DNA of 64,000 nt from Pyxicephalus adspersus (taxonomy: Eukaryota > Chordata > Amphibia > Anura > Pyxicephalidae): the NCBI RefSeq assembly GCF_032062135.1, contig NC_092862.1:61067306-61131305 (forward strand), written 5' to 3'. Every line of letters starts with the position of its first letter. The stretch's first letter is position 1. The notes beneath the pieces are model-generated. The model was not told the origin of the DNA, searched no databases, and saw only the letters and a list, made by a program, of their open reading frames with translations. A program made the translations under genes and the position numbers. Below, piece after piece: positions 47,884 to 60,807 of the stretch.

Positions 47884-48112
47884 TAGTGGTCGCCAACCAT
47901 TTGGTTGTCACGGACCACTAATTTCACGGACTCTGAACTGCGCATGCGCGGGGAGCCGTGTGTCACTGAAAGGGGAAGATACTTCCCCCGAAGTGACATC
48001 ATGATGCCAGAACCCACCCACCGCATTGAGCCTGCAATACATACGGGGGACATGGTCCGTGACTCTGGCCAGTGCACCCCCCCAGCCAGGACCGCGAACC
48101 ACCAAAATTTTC
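47884..48112 (+). mobile_element. hAT-like non-autonomous element
   Basis: It starts 'agtggtcgccaaccatttgg' with 'cacggaccactaattt' as sub-terminal palindrome, and ends near 'gcgaaccaccaaaatttt'. The interior matches 7203-7440 ('gtgtcactgaaagggg', 'cttcccccgaagtgacatc'). It is GC-rich compared with its surroundings and has no transposase. The overlapping open frames on both strands are by-products of this GC content. Confidence 0.75.
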
Positions 48113-50138
48113 CTATGTCATATTTATTCAGTCATATTTACATATGTGACTGAACAAGTGACGAGAAGAACATGAGTTGTTTATCCATCATAATTGATAG
48201 AGACTGTTCTGTCTTTGGCATTTGGGACTGCCCTGTAGGTGTGTATCAACCATTCCTGAATGCATTAACATATTATTTTCATCCACTATTAATTTTTCTT
48301 TAACCATATTTGACTATTTAGACCTAAATATATTGTATTGTATTCATATTGCAGCATGTCACAGCCATTTGACATCACATAACACACATTTCATAAGGTA
48401 ATGGCAACATGAAATTCAAAATAAGACAGAATGTGTTTTCTACAACTTATTGTAGAAAAGTTATATTACCTAAAAATAATGGAAAGTATGCTGATCAAGA
48501 AAATGAATATGACTGCTCTTGAGGGAATAAGAAAGAGTTATTGTGCCAATTTGACAACTATTAAACTTTTTGACATTTTGTTACTTAAATGTATTACCAT
48601 GTAACGCTAACGTTTTAGTCCTGTGTGTCAAGTAAATAATTCTAACATGATTACAGACTTCAAGTACAATTAACCAGCTTAGTTAAAACCGTAGGAGATT
48701 TTAAGTTGATTATAGGCAAACTAACTAGAATGTTACTGACACTACCTTGTCACCTGTAATTAGTTACTTCCTCTCTTATAATTGCTTGGCTTTTATGTAG
48801 AGTGATGTCCTACTACAATGTTAGTGTGATTGATGACCTGTACATTATATCTGCATAAGCTGTCAATCAGATGGACATGTCCCTTGAAGCAAAGCGTTGC
48901 TCATTTAAACATGAAGAAATAAATAATGCACATTTATCACTAGCACCAACCAATAACACAAGTTAAAAGAAAAAAAAGAAAATTGCCAGTATATTAAAGC
49001 AAAATTCAAGGTACCGAAATAAAGACTTTTAGCGAGACCCCAAAACACAAACTCTCTTCTTCTCTTAAAAAAATAATTTTGTGAAACATTTTTAAATATG
49101 TGTTCAGGTATATTTTGTTCAGTTTTGGTGATAAAAGATTAGAACTCTTGTTGCTGATATCCAGAGCTCCATTACACATATTTCTGGTTATTTATTATCA
49201 TGATACCAATGGTTTCACCTTACAGAAAGTGAAGGAAATCCGCAACAGACAGAAATAAAAGCTGAGAGGCTTACAAGCCTCCCTTACTCAATTAGTCTGT
49301 TATCCTTGAAGGAATACATTATAATTTAGAGAAGAACCCACACTTATAGAAGCACTTGATAGTGAAACGCTGTCCACTCCAAATGCTTATATTTGTATAT
49401 AACCAAGATGTCTGATAATATAATAGTTTTAAGAGAATATTTCAAGTCTGGTACATTGGGTATAGAATAAGCAAAATGTTATTTGTTCTTGTTTTAGTGT
49501 AAAGTATACTCCAAAGAGCAGTCTTCACCTGAGTATGAGACGGGCCCTGTTTTAGATTACATTACCTTTCCTAATGGGACAGGGTAATCTGATGTTACCA
49601 GTTTTCTCACTTCTTTATCTGTTCCAATGTTTGTATTCTTCATGTTCTGTCTGACCACTTTAACAGGAAATAGAGACATCTTCCTGATGTACAAAGTCCA
49701 AGGATAAACTTCAGCAATTTAATTTTTTCAATTTTTTTCTTCCCTGTCCACATTTATATTTTTTATTAATCATTATATTTAGTTTAAATCATAAAGCAGT
49801 CATCAGAAAGCCAGACATTTAATAACAGTTTCATAATGTTCACTCAATATATTTAAAAATGTCTGAGGTATTGGAGAAACAAGTAAGGATGATAAGGATC
49901 GGGGGTAGTGACAGGGGAGTTCTCTTCTTCTCTGTCATATTTCTAGTAGTGGAAAGCTGCTTCTGCTCTGTCACTGCCCCCACAGATGCAAGCTTTTGTG
50001 ATTTAATTTTATGACTATTTCTTTGAAAAGTCCTAGGGCAGATGAGGAAACTGTAAAGAGGAGGAAGCACTTCTGTTCTGAGGGAGTTTTTTCCCCTCCT
50101 GCATCATTCAGAAATATAAATGCTGGCAAATTATGAAT
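48113..50138. other. AT-rich non-coding DNA, nothing recognised
   Basis: No supported exon or recurring repeat is seen in this 2 kb stretch. Confidence 0.5.
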
Positions 50139-50140
50139 TA

Positions 50141-50460
50141 CAGGTTGACATTTAAAAATCCAGCCATCGACAATCCGGTTCCTTAAGATTTCCGGCATGG
50201 ATTTCGGAGAGCATTTTCAAATTTACACTGTTTTCTGGAGGTGCCGTTTATATTTTGATGGCGATGTACTCCAGAATCAGCTAATGGCTTGCCCATGCTT
50301 TCCTGCTCATTCCTTCTCATTTATTTGCTGCTGTAAAGCCCCAGTATGGATTCAGCATCAATTTAAAGGACTGTACAGGTAGTCATTTTCTGTTAAATAT
50401 ATACAGCATATATAACCGTTAAAAATCCAGAATTTTCGAAAATTTTTGATAGTCAACCTG
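50141..50460. mobile_element. pogo/Tigger-like MITE with TA duplication
   Basis: It begins CAGGTTGACA and ends AGTCAACCTG, flanked on both sides by TA (50139-50140 and 50461-50462). Sub-terminal 'ttaaaaatccag' occurs near both ends. CAGGTTGAC ends with TA target sites are typical of pogo-superfamily elements. The 320 bp body has no transposase domain. Confidence 0.85.
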
Positions 50461-50462
50461 TA

Positions 50463-51005
50463 CTTTAGTTGGTAAGCTAAACTTATCCAACCTAAAACTG
50501 CCCAGTCTTGAACCCCCAAGCCACAGCACAGTGCAAGATAAGAAAAGATTCTTATCGAGCAGCATATATGTCTCAAACTGGATGAGTGGGCATAGCTACA
50601 AGCAGCCTGTAGTTCAAAATATTCACACTGACTAAAATTAAGGAGTGGATCTGAGACAGAGCTGATCAGTTTTATTTCCCCCTCACTTTCTGATCTAACA
50701 CGTATCAATTAGACTTTAAGGAAGGAATTATTTTTTTTCTTCCTGGTTTGCCTGACATCTGTTAAAAAGTCAGGAAATAAGGCAAAATATCCTTAAAGGT
50801 AAACAAAAATAAAGATAAAAAATATTATTAGGTAATAGTATTACTAAGAGGTTTGACTGGCTCTACCACTATAAACAATAAAAAAACAAACAAAAAACTT
50901 TAGACCACAGTTTTATAAGGTATTACAGTGTATTTATTAAAGCATTGAGTTCTTGATCATTTTGATGCAATACATACTAAACATTTGCTTTGTGGTACTG
51001 AAATT
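50463..51005. other. AT-rich non-coding DNA, nothing recognised
   Basis: Spacer between two mobile-element remnants. No gene was recognised. Confidence 0.5.
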
Positions 51006-51260
51006 TTTTTTTAATATTTTTATTGATTTTCAAACATTAATGATACATCAATTTTCATAAAATATCAATATCATACAGATTGATTGTACAATACCCGAAC
51101 TTGAGATTGAAATCAAAACAACATACATCATACAATTTGGGAGAGATACAATACTTTTACAGTGGATTCATTACACCACAACCAATTACAGTAACCTTTA
51201 ATATTACACTTTAAACAGTGGAATCTTTAATACAAAGAACAATTTGTGAATAATAATTGT
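51006..51260 (-). mobile_element. Possible 3' end of an L1-type retroposon
   Basis: Read on the minus strand the sequence ends 'gaaaatcaataaaaatatta' followed by a run of A. That is an AATAAA signal about a dozen bases before a poly(A)-like tail, as at the 3' end of LINEs. No reverse-transcriptase frame is retained. Confidence 0.4.
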
Positions 51261-53130
51261 CGCAGTACTGCAAATGTTTTCAATAACCTCTAAAATTAAT
51301 TTCCATTGTAATTCCTGTGTTTCAGGAAATGGACCACGCATGTGTATCCCAGGGATGAGTGAATCCCATGCTTGAGGCAAAATACTTTGAGTGACATTCC
51401 AGAAAAATATATAAAGAATCTAAATGGACAACATTGTGGGTTTAAGTGCTCACTTTTGAATGTCCTGACACCTGTGTTTTGTTTTGTAATGGCATCTCTC
51501 AGTATGAAATATTTGTTGGGGTTGCATGATTTTAGTAGGAAATATATAAAACATATTTTAATCCTCTTATTCTTAACTATTGGATATTGAACAGTTTCCA
51601 GCAATAGAATATGTAGCTTATTCAGAGCACCAAATTCTTTCAAGTGTTTTAGCACAGACTGTTGTTTAGTAAATATGGGCCTTAATGTTCTATACAGGAG
51701 AAAAAATAGTCATTTAGCACCTGACAGACCTCTTATCTGCAACAAAGTACAATATCCTGACACTCTGATCTTTATCATCTCCCAGACACCCAGCAGCTTC
51801 ATGCCTCCTTTAGGAAGATAGAACATTTTTGCTTTTCATTCACTGTTCAGATAAGAATTCCCACGTCAGACTCCGTTTTTAATCTCCAGCATCCATCGCT
51901 CCTAATAAGGCACAAAAGGAATGTGAAAAACATGCTTATTTTTAACTCATACACATAACAATGACTGCCATGGCAATATGAAAAGCTGTACAGCTGCTCT
52001 TTCAAGCTCTTTTAGCTGGAAGCATAATTGCACAAAGATATAAAAATATAAACACATGCTAGTGTCAGATTAATTTGTACTTTTTAATTTTAAATAAGTA
52101 AAACATTACATGGTCTTTTAAATACTCAAAAAAATCCAAAAAAACTCTACTAAACTTATCTCTATGAGCTCTACATGAATATGTGAGCTCTGGGCTCTTT
52201 GATCAACAGGATAAGCAGCGCATGTCTAAACATTAAGTAATTCAGAGGGTTCCTACTCTACTATTTCCAGTTACTCCCACTTTATCTCTTACTTGTAAAT
52301 ATAAATAAATTAATTGAGGGAACAGTAATTTATGACAAACATTGGTCTACAGTCAGTTATTAACTTAATAGGTAACAGTACCTTTTAAAGAACAGTCTTT
52401 TTTACCTTGCCCTCCTTTTCAATCAGTTTTATGTAACCACATAACTTTAATTGAGATGCTGTTTCTATTAACTGCTAAGTTGGGGGAAATCCCAAGGGTG
52501 ACACAGATAGAAATAAAAAGCTTGCTGGTTATATTGTTTCCTCACTTTATTTAAAAGGTAAAGAAAGTTTAGGCTGGATTTCAATTTTAAAATATAGAAC
52601 TCATAACTTGTTTTATTAAATCTCATTTAGAAAACATTTCTTCTGCAAAATTCAGATTATATGTAGGAGTGTGGTTTGTTTTCAATCTTTAATATATTTT
52701 TTTACCCCAAACTATTTCACCCCCACAGTTTTTCAGACCACAGTTTTTCTATTTATAAATGGTATGTGGGTTTGTGAATTGTCATAAAATATATATAAAA
52801 TTATTAAATATGATAAAATGAAAGGTGCTCTATCTGTGATATGTGATAGTTACATACACAAATTTTATGGAGAAAAAAAAAAGAACTAGAGTGCTTGAAG
52901 CTCAGTAGTGTGGAAGACCATCCTAGATTTGTGATATTATGAAAGATGGCCATACATACAGAGATAAGACTTCCAGGCCAAAGAAGGTTGGGGTGGCCTG
53001 TATAGTCAGCACAAATCAGTACGTTTATATATATTGGATGTATATAAAATATTTGCAATGAGGCCCGTCACCAGAGGGAGTTCATAACTCAAATAATTCC
53101 TTGTTTTCATTGTATAATGTTTTTATCTTA
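51261..53130. other. AT-rich non-coding DNA, nothing recognised
   Basis: A minus-strand open frame of 119 codons (51296-51655) has no recognisable domain or splice context and is not called. Confidence 0.45.
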
Positions 53131-54151
53131 TGTGAGGGGTTACGATCAGGATCGCCTTTGCTAGGGTCAAAGGACACTTGTCTGGTTCATCCAACTCAGA
53201 TCACACACCGAGGTATCAGCATTAAGCGGGCTTGCAGCCAGGTTTATTGAAGGTTGCAGATAAAATAACAGAACAGCAAAAGAAAACCTTGCCTGTCCGG
53301 CACTTACTATACATCAGACATCCCTGTCTATCAGCTGGAGGGCTTCTCCCTGTCAGCTCAAAATCAAGCTTTCAGCAACCTTCTGCTCACTTTTCAGCTC
53401 ACTCACCCAGACCGACTTTCTGAGTCTCTCAGCCGAGCTCCCTTACAGACTGACTGTCTGTGTCTCCAGCAGAGCTCATTCACGCAGTCCACCTGGCTGT
53501 GTCTCTCCAAATAGAGCTGCACTGACACAAACCCCTGTCTGTGTCTCTCCAAATAGAGCTGCACTGACACAAACCCCTGTCTGTGTCTCTCCAAATAGAG
53601 CTGCACTGACACAATCCCCTGTCTGTGTCTCTCCATGCCAAGTTGCACTGACACAAACCCCTGTCTGTGTCTTTCCAAGCCAAGCTGAGCCCGCACAGAC
53701 TCCTGTCTGTGTCTCTCCAAGTTAAGCTACTGACTGAGTTTCTGGCTCTATGTTATATCCATACCCTTAGTGCTTCATCATTATTTATCTCACAGGTGAG
53801 AGTCTTCCACCTGCTACTTCACACAGGAGAGGAATCTTGGGTAAATATACCTCACATAAAAGAGGAATCCTGGGCAAATATATCTCCCTTCCACCTCCAA
53901 TCCTGCCTTGGTGTCACACTTAGCATTTGGGAACTTAATGAGCTACAATACAAAACACTGATTATCCTGGTAAATTCTAATTTTACAATATGTGACCTCA
54001 AAAGCTGTGGACTTCAATTCTTGGCATGTGAGCTATTTGTATCCCAGGATCCTATCCATGCTTTTATCCACACTTGTACCCTTTGAAATAGGTTCCATTC
54101 CCTCTTCTACATGTCCCAGGCTACAGATCAGGTCTAATGTTGGATGTGACA
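53131..54151 (-). mobile_element. LTR-like block containing a 42 bp array
   Basis: On the minus strand it runs from TGTCACATCC to AACCCCTCACA, the TG...CA form of an LTR, with an AATAAA near the 3' end ('tttattgaagg' at 53242 on the + strand). About 1.0 kb. No five-base target duplication matches and no gag/pol frame is next to it. It is a candidate solo LTR or a fragment. Confidence 0.45.
53450..53735. repeat. 42 bp tandem array, about 6 units
   Basis: The phrase 'ctgtctgtgtctctccaa' and 'gagctgcactgacacaa' recur with 42 bp spacing (for example 53511, 53553, 53595). The three central units are nearly identical and the outer ones diverge. Since 42 is a multiple of three, the minus strand stays open through 53403-53720 with a 14-residue repeat (ERHRQGFVSVQLYL). 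This is most simply a consequence of the array, not proof of a protein. Confidence 0.92.
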
Positions 54152-56191
54152 AGTTCTAAGGAACACAAGGGACATCAAAATATACCCAACAATGTTAGCT
54201 CAGTTTTCATTGCCTTTTATCTAGTGATGTAACATATTGTTGGATACACCCACTTTTACTCACATCCTCTACTGATGCTAATGTATGTAAAAAAAATAAA
54301 GGTACTTACAGACGTGATCATCTCCAATCCAACAAATTTCCTTTGAATCAGGCACCTTATATATAGGTAACAGAACACCTTTCATACAGATATATATTAA
54401 ATTTATCTGGGAATTGGTGTTGGATGTTTTCAGCTGACTTCTGTTTTTCCTGCAATTAGATTTTTATTTTTGCCTACCTTTCCCCCACCCCACCCCACCT
54501 TGATACAGTGCAGAAAAAATGGTGACGTGGTGAAATTCAGAGGATCAAAACTCAAGGCATTAAATGTACAGTTATGTAGGCTTTTAATTACCCTTGCTTG
54601 TGGTCTGTATTTTAAAAATTTGCAAAAATATTGAATGAAAAATTTCTTCTATAAATGATTTTATTGCACTAATACTATATTTTCCTTGTCTACATTTGAC
54701 TTAGTTGTTACTACTGATTTATCTGTGATAAAACTTTTCACTTGTCTTTAAAATACCATCAGACATGTCAGAACATTTTTTTGAATATTTTTTGTAATCC
54801 TTTATAATTAGTATAAAGCTGCCCTAACAGTTAGGCTCTAAAACCATTGGTATGTGAATGAGCTAAAATTCATTTCATTCAATCCATCATTCTGAGGGGA
54901 GTAACAGTGGCACTTAAAAGACATACCATTAAAAATTCATATCATGAATCATTAGTTAAACAAGGTGCTTTTTTCCGCTGCTTTTCCACTCATACTGACA
55001 TCAAATGAAACAAACAATTCAGGATGAATGAAAGATTTGATGCTGCATGATAACTTTGGAGGTTAAATAGTACATTTTATGGAGATCTATACATATATTG
55101 CAAGTTAATATTACTAATTTCATTAAATAATCTGGTTATTATTTTTATACAAAATTAATACACAATATTAAACATTGATATAACATAAACAATTGCTACA
55201 TAGGCCATTTTATCATGTAAAAGTATTAAAAATTACCTTTCTATTTTTATATACAATTGCTGTAATCGTCTAAAAATTAAAAAAAATCCAATATGGCAAC
55301 CTGGAAATGTTCTGTGAACTGTCGATGAAGAGCAATGCAATTGCTCTATTGGTTCACAGATTTTTTCAAATTCTGCACTAAGAATTTAAGGTCACAATAA
55401 GCAGATTTGTAGAAAGAAAATTGAAGCAGTATAACATAGTTAACATTGGTCAAAGCAAATTAGGTACATATTTTTTCTTTTAGTGGGCTGTGGAGAATTT
55501 GCATATACTATGTACAGTGGTTGATGATACTTTTGGGTAATAAGGTATCTGACTTTAGCCCGTTTATCCATTTTAAACATGATGACCAATTAGACTGCTG
55601 TTTGGAAACAACCTCAGGACTTACATTCTTTGGGCTATTTCTATTGCCTGCAGACCAGGCTTTCAGTATCATGGAGGAAGTGGCTTAGTGTAAATCATCT
55701 ATATTCTCACTTCAGGACAACTTCTTGGTTGCTGATTAAATCTATGAACAACATTAAATCAGGTTTTAGGAAATTCCCAGCTTGGGTATGCCAATTAGCG
55801 TCACTGGAATATTAAACCAGGAAACAGTTTTGTGCTGAAAAGAGGGTGGACATTTATCCCAGGGAACTCACAATACTAGCAATACCTGAATCATGTTAGA
55901 GCCTTAAGTTTAACAAGTTCTTTGCTAAATTGACAGATTTTACGATAAGGATGTGTGAACTTTTCACTTATGGTGCACAGTGGCACAAAAGACAAATCTG
56001 AATGACTTCAGGGAATCAAAATATGAACTCAAATCCAGTATGTTATTGTTTTTACCTTAAGTCGGTGAAAAAGTTGGTTTCTGTGCCGAGTTCCCAGTTG
56101 GCTAGATGTGATAAGCTAGATAATGGACTGCATCCTAATTGGTACAATGCAGTTAGAAAAACAGAGCTGATAAAAACTGCCCAGGTTAATC
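54152..56191. other. AT-rich non-coding DNA, nothing recognised
   Basis: No exon or repeat recurring in this window could be recognised over these 2 kb. Confidence 0.5.
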
Positions 56192-56195
56192 TTAA

Positions 56196-56628
56196 GCTAC
56201 GTACACACTTCCAATTATTATCGTTGGTAAACGAACGACGAACGATCCTGCACGATATCTGCGAACGATCGTATAGCACCGATCCTGTACATACAGATAA
56301 CGACACGATCGTTCGCAGATATTGTACACACGATAGATGCGATCGTTTGAATGATACAGGAAGTGACGTGCACCACAGGAAGTGAGCGAACGTTCGTTCA
56401 CTGCGCATGCTCAGACCATGGACGATCAATGAACGACCGTACACACGATAGATGGTCAACGATCGTCGTCCAATCCGATCCGCCGGTCCGGTCGTTCATT
56501 TCCAACGACTATCCTCGTTCGTCGGCGTCGTTGGTTACTTTTTTTACAAACGATTTTTGCCCAATCGATCGTTCGTCGTTCGTTCGTCGTTCATTTCCAA
56601 CGATAAAAATTGGAAGTGTGTACGCAGC
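56196..56628. mobile_element. TTAA-flanked MITE, GCTACGTACACAC ends
   Basis: It is bounded by TTAA at 56192-56195 and 56629-56632. The terminal inverted repeats are 32 bp with two mismatches (GCTACGTACACACTTCCAAT on the left against GCTGCGTACACACTTCCAAT read from the right). The 433 bp body is unusually rich in CpG and in CGAACGAT/ATCGTTCG words in both directions. Long overlapping open frames on both strands (up to 135 codons) come from this composition and have no domain. TTAA sites suggest the piggyBac or Kolobok groups. Confidence 0.9.
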
Positions 56629-56632
56629 TTAA

Positions 56633-57974
56633 GTCAAGTTTGTTTAAATTGTCTCGATGCTTGATAAACCCCAATTACCTGCTGTATATCTTTAGGGGTC
56701 AAATCTTGTCCATTCTCATGGTTAATAGGCAAGCTAGTTTCAAAACAGACCATGGGGATCCAGGTACTAATATGGGAAACGTATCAATTTAAAACAAATA
56801 TTATAAAAAAAAAATACAGAACAGCATAGAAAGATTATTTTCATGCAGCTTCGAAGACGAAATTCCACAATCCTTTAAATGACATGGTTATAGGATGTGT
56901 TAAAACTATTAATGTTGTTAAATTGTGGGGTTCTACTTAAATTTAAATCAGACCTTTATGTAGGCATACAGCCTGGGTTGTCAGGAAAAAAGGGGAACAA
57001 GAGTGCACAAATACCCTGAACCCACATTTTTGTCCATGTCTCTGTTATTATTTCCATTTTATTCATGTCATCCAGGAATGTAAATCCACATCATCCACAG
57101 CAACTGTCATACTGCTATCACTAAATAATTTGTATTACATGATATTAATGACCATATGTTATTGTCCATGATGCTACCCATGATTCTGGACACAATTATT
57201 GGCCATTGTAACCCTGCTGACCATAGTACAAAGATTAAGCAGTGCTGCAGTTCATTATGGTTAAACAAAATTGTCCCATCTAAACTCACCAACATTTAGA
57301 TGGGTCTGGAAGCCACAAAATATGACTCGAACCAGGTGGGAAGAACCAAAACCTCCTCTCTATAATAGTGTGGAATGGGTAGATAGGGCTATATCCTTGT
57401 TAAATATTTTTATTATACTGTTTTTAAATGAAGATAATTATGAATGCACTGACATTTAGTGAAGACATATACAGTCATAATGGAAAGACCCTCTTTCAAT
57501 TATAAGATTTTGTGTTTTAGGATATAACAAAAACATTTACAACCTTAGATGAAAAACAACACATGACATATTAAACTCTGTCATCATTTATTTACCACAG
57601 ACTAAGTCAAAATGCAGAAGCAGTGTGTATACAATGAAGTACACCCTTACCACTTACATTAGAATTAGGAGGGAAGTAACAACCAGGCAGTTAAATGCAC
57701 TTAATCATCTAATCAAACTAATCATCAGCGAGTGTGACTACCTCCTTAGAGGAAATTTCAGTAATTTTCTGGTTTGGATCATGGTTTGGATCATTAAGGT
57801 GTATTTTACCCAATGCGATTTCTATTAGATAATATTATATTTAAGATATTTATTGTCCAGCTTTAGGAACCTTAGGACATCACTAACTGGTGAATCATAC
57901 CATTTCAATTGATCTTCATGAAAGTTTTGGATTAGACTGAGCCAGCCCACCTGAACTAACTCTTGCCTCATTCC
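56633..57974. other. AT-rich non-coding DNA, nothing recognised
   Basis: Spacer between the two related MITEs. No gene was recognised. Confidence 0.5.
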
Positions 57975-57978
57975 TTAA

Positions 57979-58306
57979 GCTGCGTACACACCTGCAATTT
58001 TTCTCGTTGGAAAGGATCTTTCACGATCCTTTCCAACGAGAAAAGACTGCAAGATGCATGAACGATGCTGTACATACAGCACCGTTCATGCTCTATGGAC
58101 AGGGGAGGGGGGAGAGCGACGGAGCGGCACCCTGCTGCGCGCTCTCCCCTTCCCTTTCATTAGGATCGGTCGTCCATCGTCCATGGATCCGCCAGGACGG
58201 TCGTCGGACGATGGACGACGACCGACTGTACACACGGCAGATTTTCGCCCGATAATTGGCCGATACCGATTATCGGGCGAGAAAAATTTGCCGTGTGTAC
58301 GCAGCT
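57979..58306. mobile_element. Second TTAA-type MITE of the same family
   Basis: Left TTAA-GCTGCGTACACAC (57975) and right GTGTGTACGCAGCT-TTAA (58310) mirror the element at 56196. The sub-terminal 'tttctcgttgg' and 'cgataattggccgatacc' regions form further inverted repeats, including 'ggaaaggatc' with 'gatcctttcc'. The middle ('ggggagggggga') differs from the first copy. One extra T at the right end leaves it open whether the target duplication is TTAA or TTA. Confidence 0.85.
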
Positions 58307-58310
58307 TTAA

Positions 58311-60466
58311 CCTTGCACATGCTTAAACCTCCCTTGACCTTCCTCTGCTCTCTGTTTGGCCTTGAGGTTTAACTCAAGACCAAACTTCTCTTCCTTTTTA
58401 CTTAGTCTAGCTTAGTAGGTATTTGCTCTTTTTTTCTGACCTTCCCAGACAATATCCTTTGTGCACAAGTCCTAGGAGGATAACAAGTGCCAGGATAGTG
58501 CTATTATCCCCACAATGCTGAGCAAGAGCTAAACTTTATGTAAGTGTAATGTATTAGATTTGGGAATTGATGTCTAAAGTAGACCAGTACCTTTTAGGTT
58601 GATATTAATGATTACAATAAATAAAAGCAATTAATTGGGAATATAGGTACAGTGACTTACATGCCAACTTCTGTATATACATTTCTATGTACATTAATTC
58701 AGGCTATTTATACAACTTTAAATTTCATAAACATATATACTTCTTATGTCTCCATTATCATAAATTTAAAAAATGTTATTTTTTTCAATGATTGCCTATT
58801 ATTTTTTAATTAATTTAGCTAAAAATGATTGAAACATTCAAAAGGAAAAATATATTTTTAATGCTTTGTTTATAGAGCCTAAAATGTACTAGATTAAGTA
58901 ATAGTGATCTAAAAGTGTGCATGTAACTTTTTTTCCTATCAATATCCACTTGGCTGTAAAGTAATCAAAATGCTTGTGCATGAGTCATGGATCACTTGTT
59001 ATTTGTTGTTCCTGCAGAATATACAGATTTGCTGGGCACATCCGGAAGTTAAAGCATATGTCAAGTCAAATCATTTTCTTCTGAGAAGAAATGGATTAAT
59101 AACTTCATAGGTTTTATCAGCTATCAAGATTTAATATTTGAAAGTTTTATCCTAACTTTCTCTTCTGCCAACATCAATTTATCATAAACTAATCAAGTAG
59201 AGCTTTTCAACAATTCAAAAATAAGGAAAATGCTCTTCTTTAATAAAAAAAAGAGAAAAGCTCAAACTAGGTAACATGTTTTGGGCCTTTTTTTCATATA
59301 AGTTTGCCGTATTCTATGGCTAGCTCTATATAATTTTATTATTCAAGGTACTAATTCAAGCTTTGCAATCAGTGATAGTGCAGTTTAACTCTGCAGGAAT
59401 AAAATGATAGTCATTTATTATCACATTAAGAGGTGATTAAATATTTTAGAATACCTCTATGACTTACTGGTGATTATACCTTTACCCTTACCAAAGAGAA
59501 TGCTTAGATCAGTGTGTAACTGCTGTATCTAAATGAATGCATAGTCAGACAGAAAAGTCAAAGCAGAACCAAGTGTGGACAGGCTGGATAATAAGGGGAA
59601 GGTATTTTGCCACCATTTGTTTTTGAAAGGTGAAAGATATGTCTATGACTGCTTTATATATTGTGGGAAAGGTCAGTTAGAAGAACCTTATTTTGATGAA
59701 CACTGAAAACATTAAATACATGTCTGCAATTACGTAAATGCTTCCACAATCAATACTTTAATTCCTATCTCTGTATAGGGCTTTATTCTAATTAGGACAT
59801 TCTCTTTCTACAGTGTTGCATTTTGTATTTTCCTGTATTCTGACTTTTATGTCATGAAGTGACATCCAGATGCACCTCTTGATTTATGATGTGTTGCACC
59901 AAAGAAATACCTGGGAAATGACCTTGAAATGATTTTCTTGGCATGTACACAGTAGATGCAGGTCACTGATAGTCTTTGTTATGCAGACACTTTTGCTTGC
60001 TGACTTCTGAATCAGCAAATGTCTGGTTTCCAGTTTCACTGTGCTCACTGCCTTAGCAGTCTTAGGTTGACGGCTCCATAACCATCTTTCTGTCACGGGA
60101 AATCTCCTAAGCTTTTTCCCAATGTTTCCTGAGGGAAAAGAAATGTAAAACATCAACAGCAACACTGACTATAGGCTGTCACTGTTCTATAACCAGTGCT
60201 GTACTGTCTTCTGTATTCTCTGACCAAACATGACACAACCTGTATGTTGTTCAATGATCTGTAAGACTTTATATGGTGCTAGTAGACTGTTAGAGACCAT
60301 CACACAGATTACCATAAAAATTGAATTCAGAAAAAGTGGAAACAGTTAAAATAAATAGCTCCTTTTTAGAAAAAAAAATGATTGTCAGAAATCTATTTTG
60401 AGCTTCAGAAACCAAAATTGAAAGAAACAGTTATTAAATTATGAAATATTTTTTCATGGAATTATG
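58311..60466. other. AT-rich non-coding DNA, nothing recognised
   Basis: A minus-strand open frame of 93 codons (59884-60165) has no recognisable domain. No gene is supported. Confidence 0.5.
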
Positions 60467-60474
60467 AAAACCAT

Positions 60475-60803
60475 GGCAGCACGGTGGCTCAGGGGTTAGC
60501 ACTCTGGCCTTTGCAGTGCTAGGTCCTAGGTTCGAATCCCTGCCAGGACACTATCTGCAAGGAGTTTGCAGGTTCTCCCCGTGTCTGTGTGGGTTTCCTC
60601 TTGGTACTCCAGTTTCCTCCCACATCCCAAAAACATGCAGTTAGGTTAATTGGCTTCCCCCTAAAATTGACCTCAATGACATATGACAATGGTAGGGACA
60701 TTAGATTGTGAGCTCCTCTGAGGGACCCTTAGTGACACGATTATGGACTTTGTACAGCGCTGCGTAATATGATGGCGCTATATAAATACTGTATAATAAT
60801 AAA
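60475..60803 (+). mobile_element. Full-length tRNA-headed SINE
   Basis: It has an RNA polymerase III A-box-like 'ggtggctcaggggttagc' (60483-60500) and a B box GGTTCGAATCC (60529-60539). A conserved middle follows ('ttctccccgtgtctgtgtgg', 'cccaaaaacatgcagttagg'), then the tail 'tacagcgctgcgtaatatg' ending in AATAAT. Direct repeats AAAACCA at 60467-60473 and 60801-60807 are a 7 bp target duplication. The tRNA-like head and the middle resemble the V-SINE/HE1-type elements of fishes. Four tail-only relatives are in this window. Confidence 0.92.
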
Positions 60804-60807
60804 ACCA

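Noticed and set aside
53403..53720. 105-codon minus-strand frame with a 14-residue repeat as a protein gene
   Set aside because: The frame is explained by a 42 bp tandem array, lacks splice or promoter context, and sits in an LTR-like block.
56002..56664. Several long overlapping open frames on both strands
   Set aside because: They follow the inverted CpG-rich words of a MITE and read through its symmetric halves. No protein motif is present.
60483..60540. tRNA gene
   Set aside because: The A and B boxes belong to the tRNA-derived head of a SINE. No full cloverleaf with paired acceptor stem is present.
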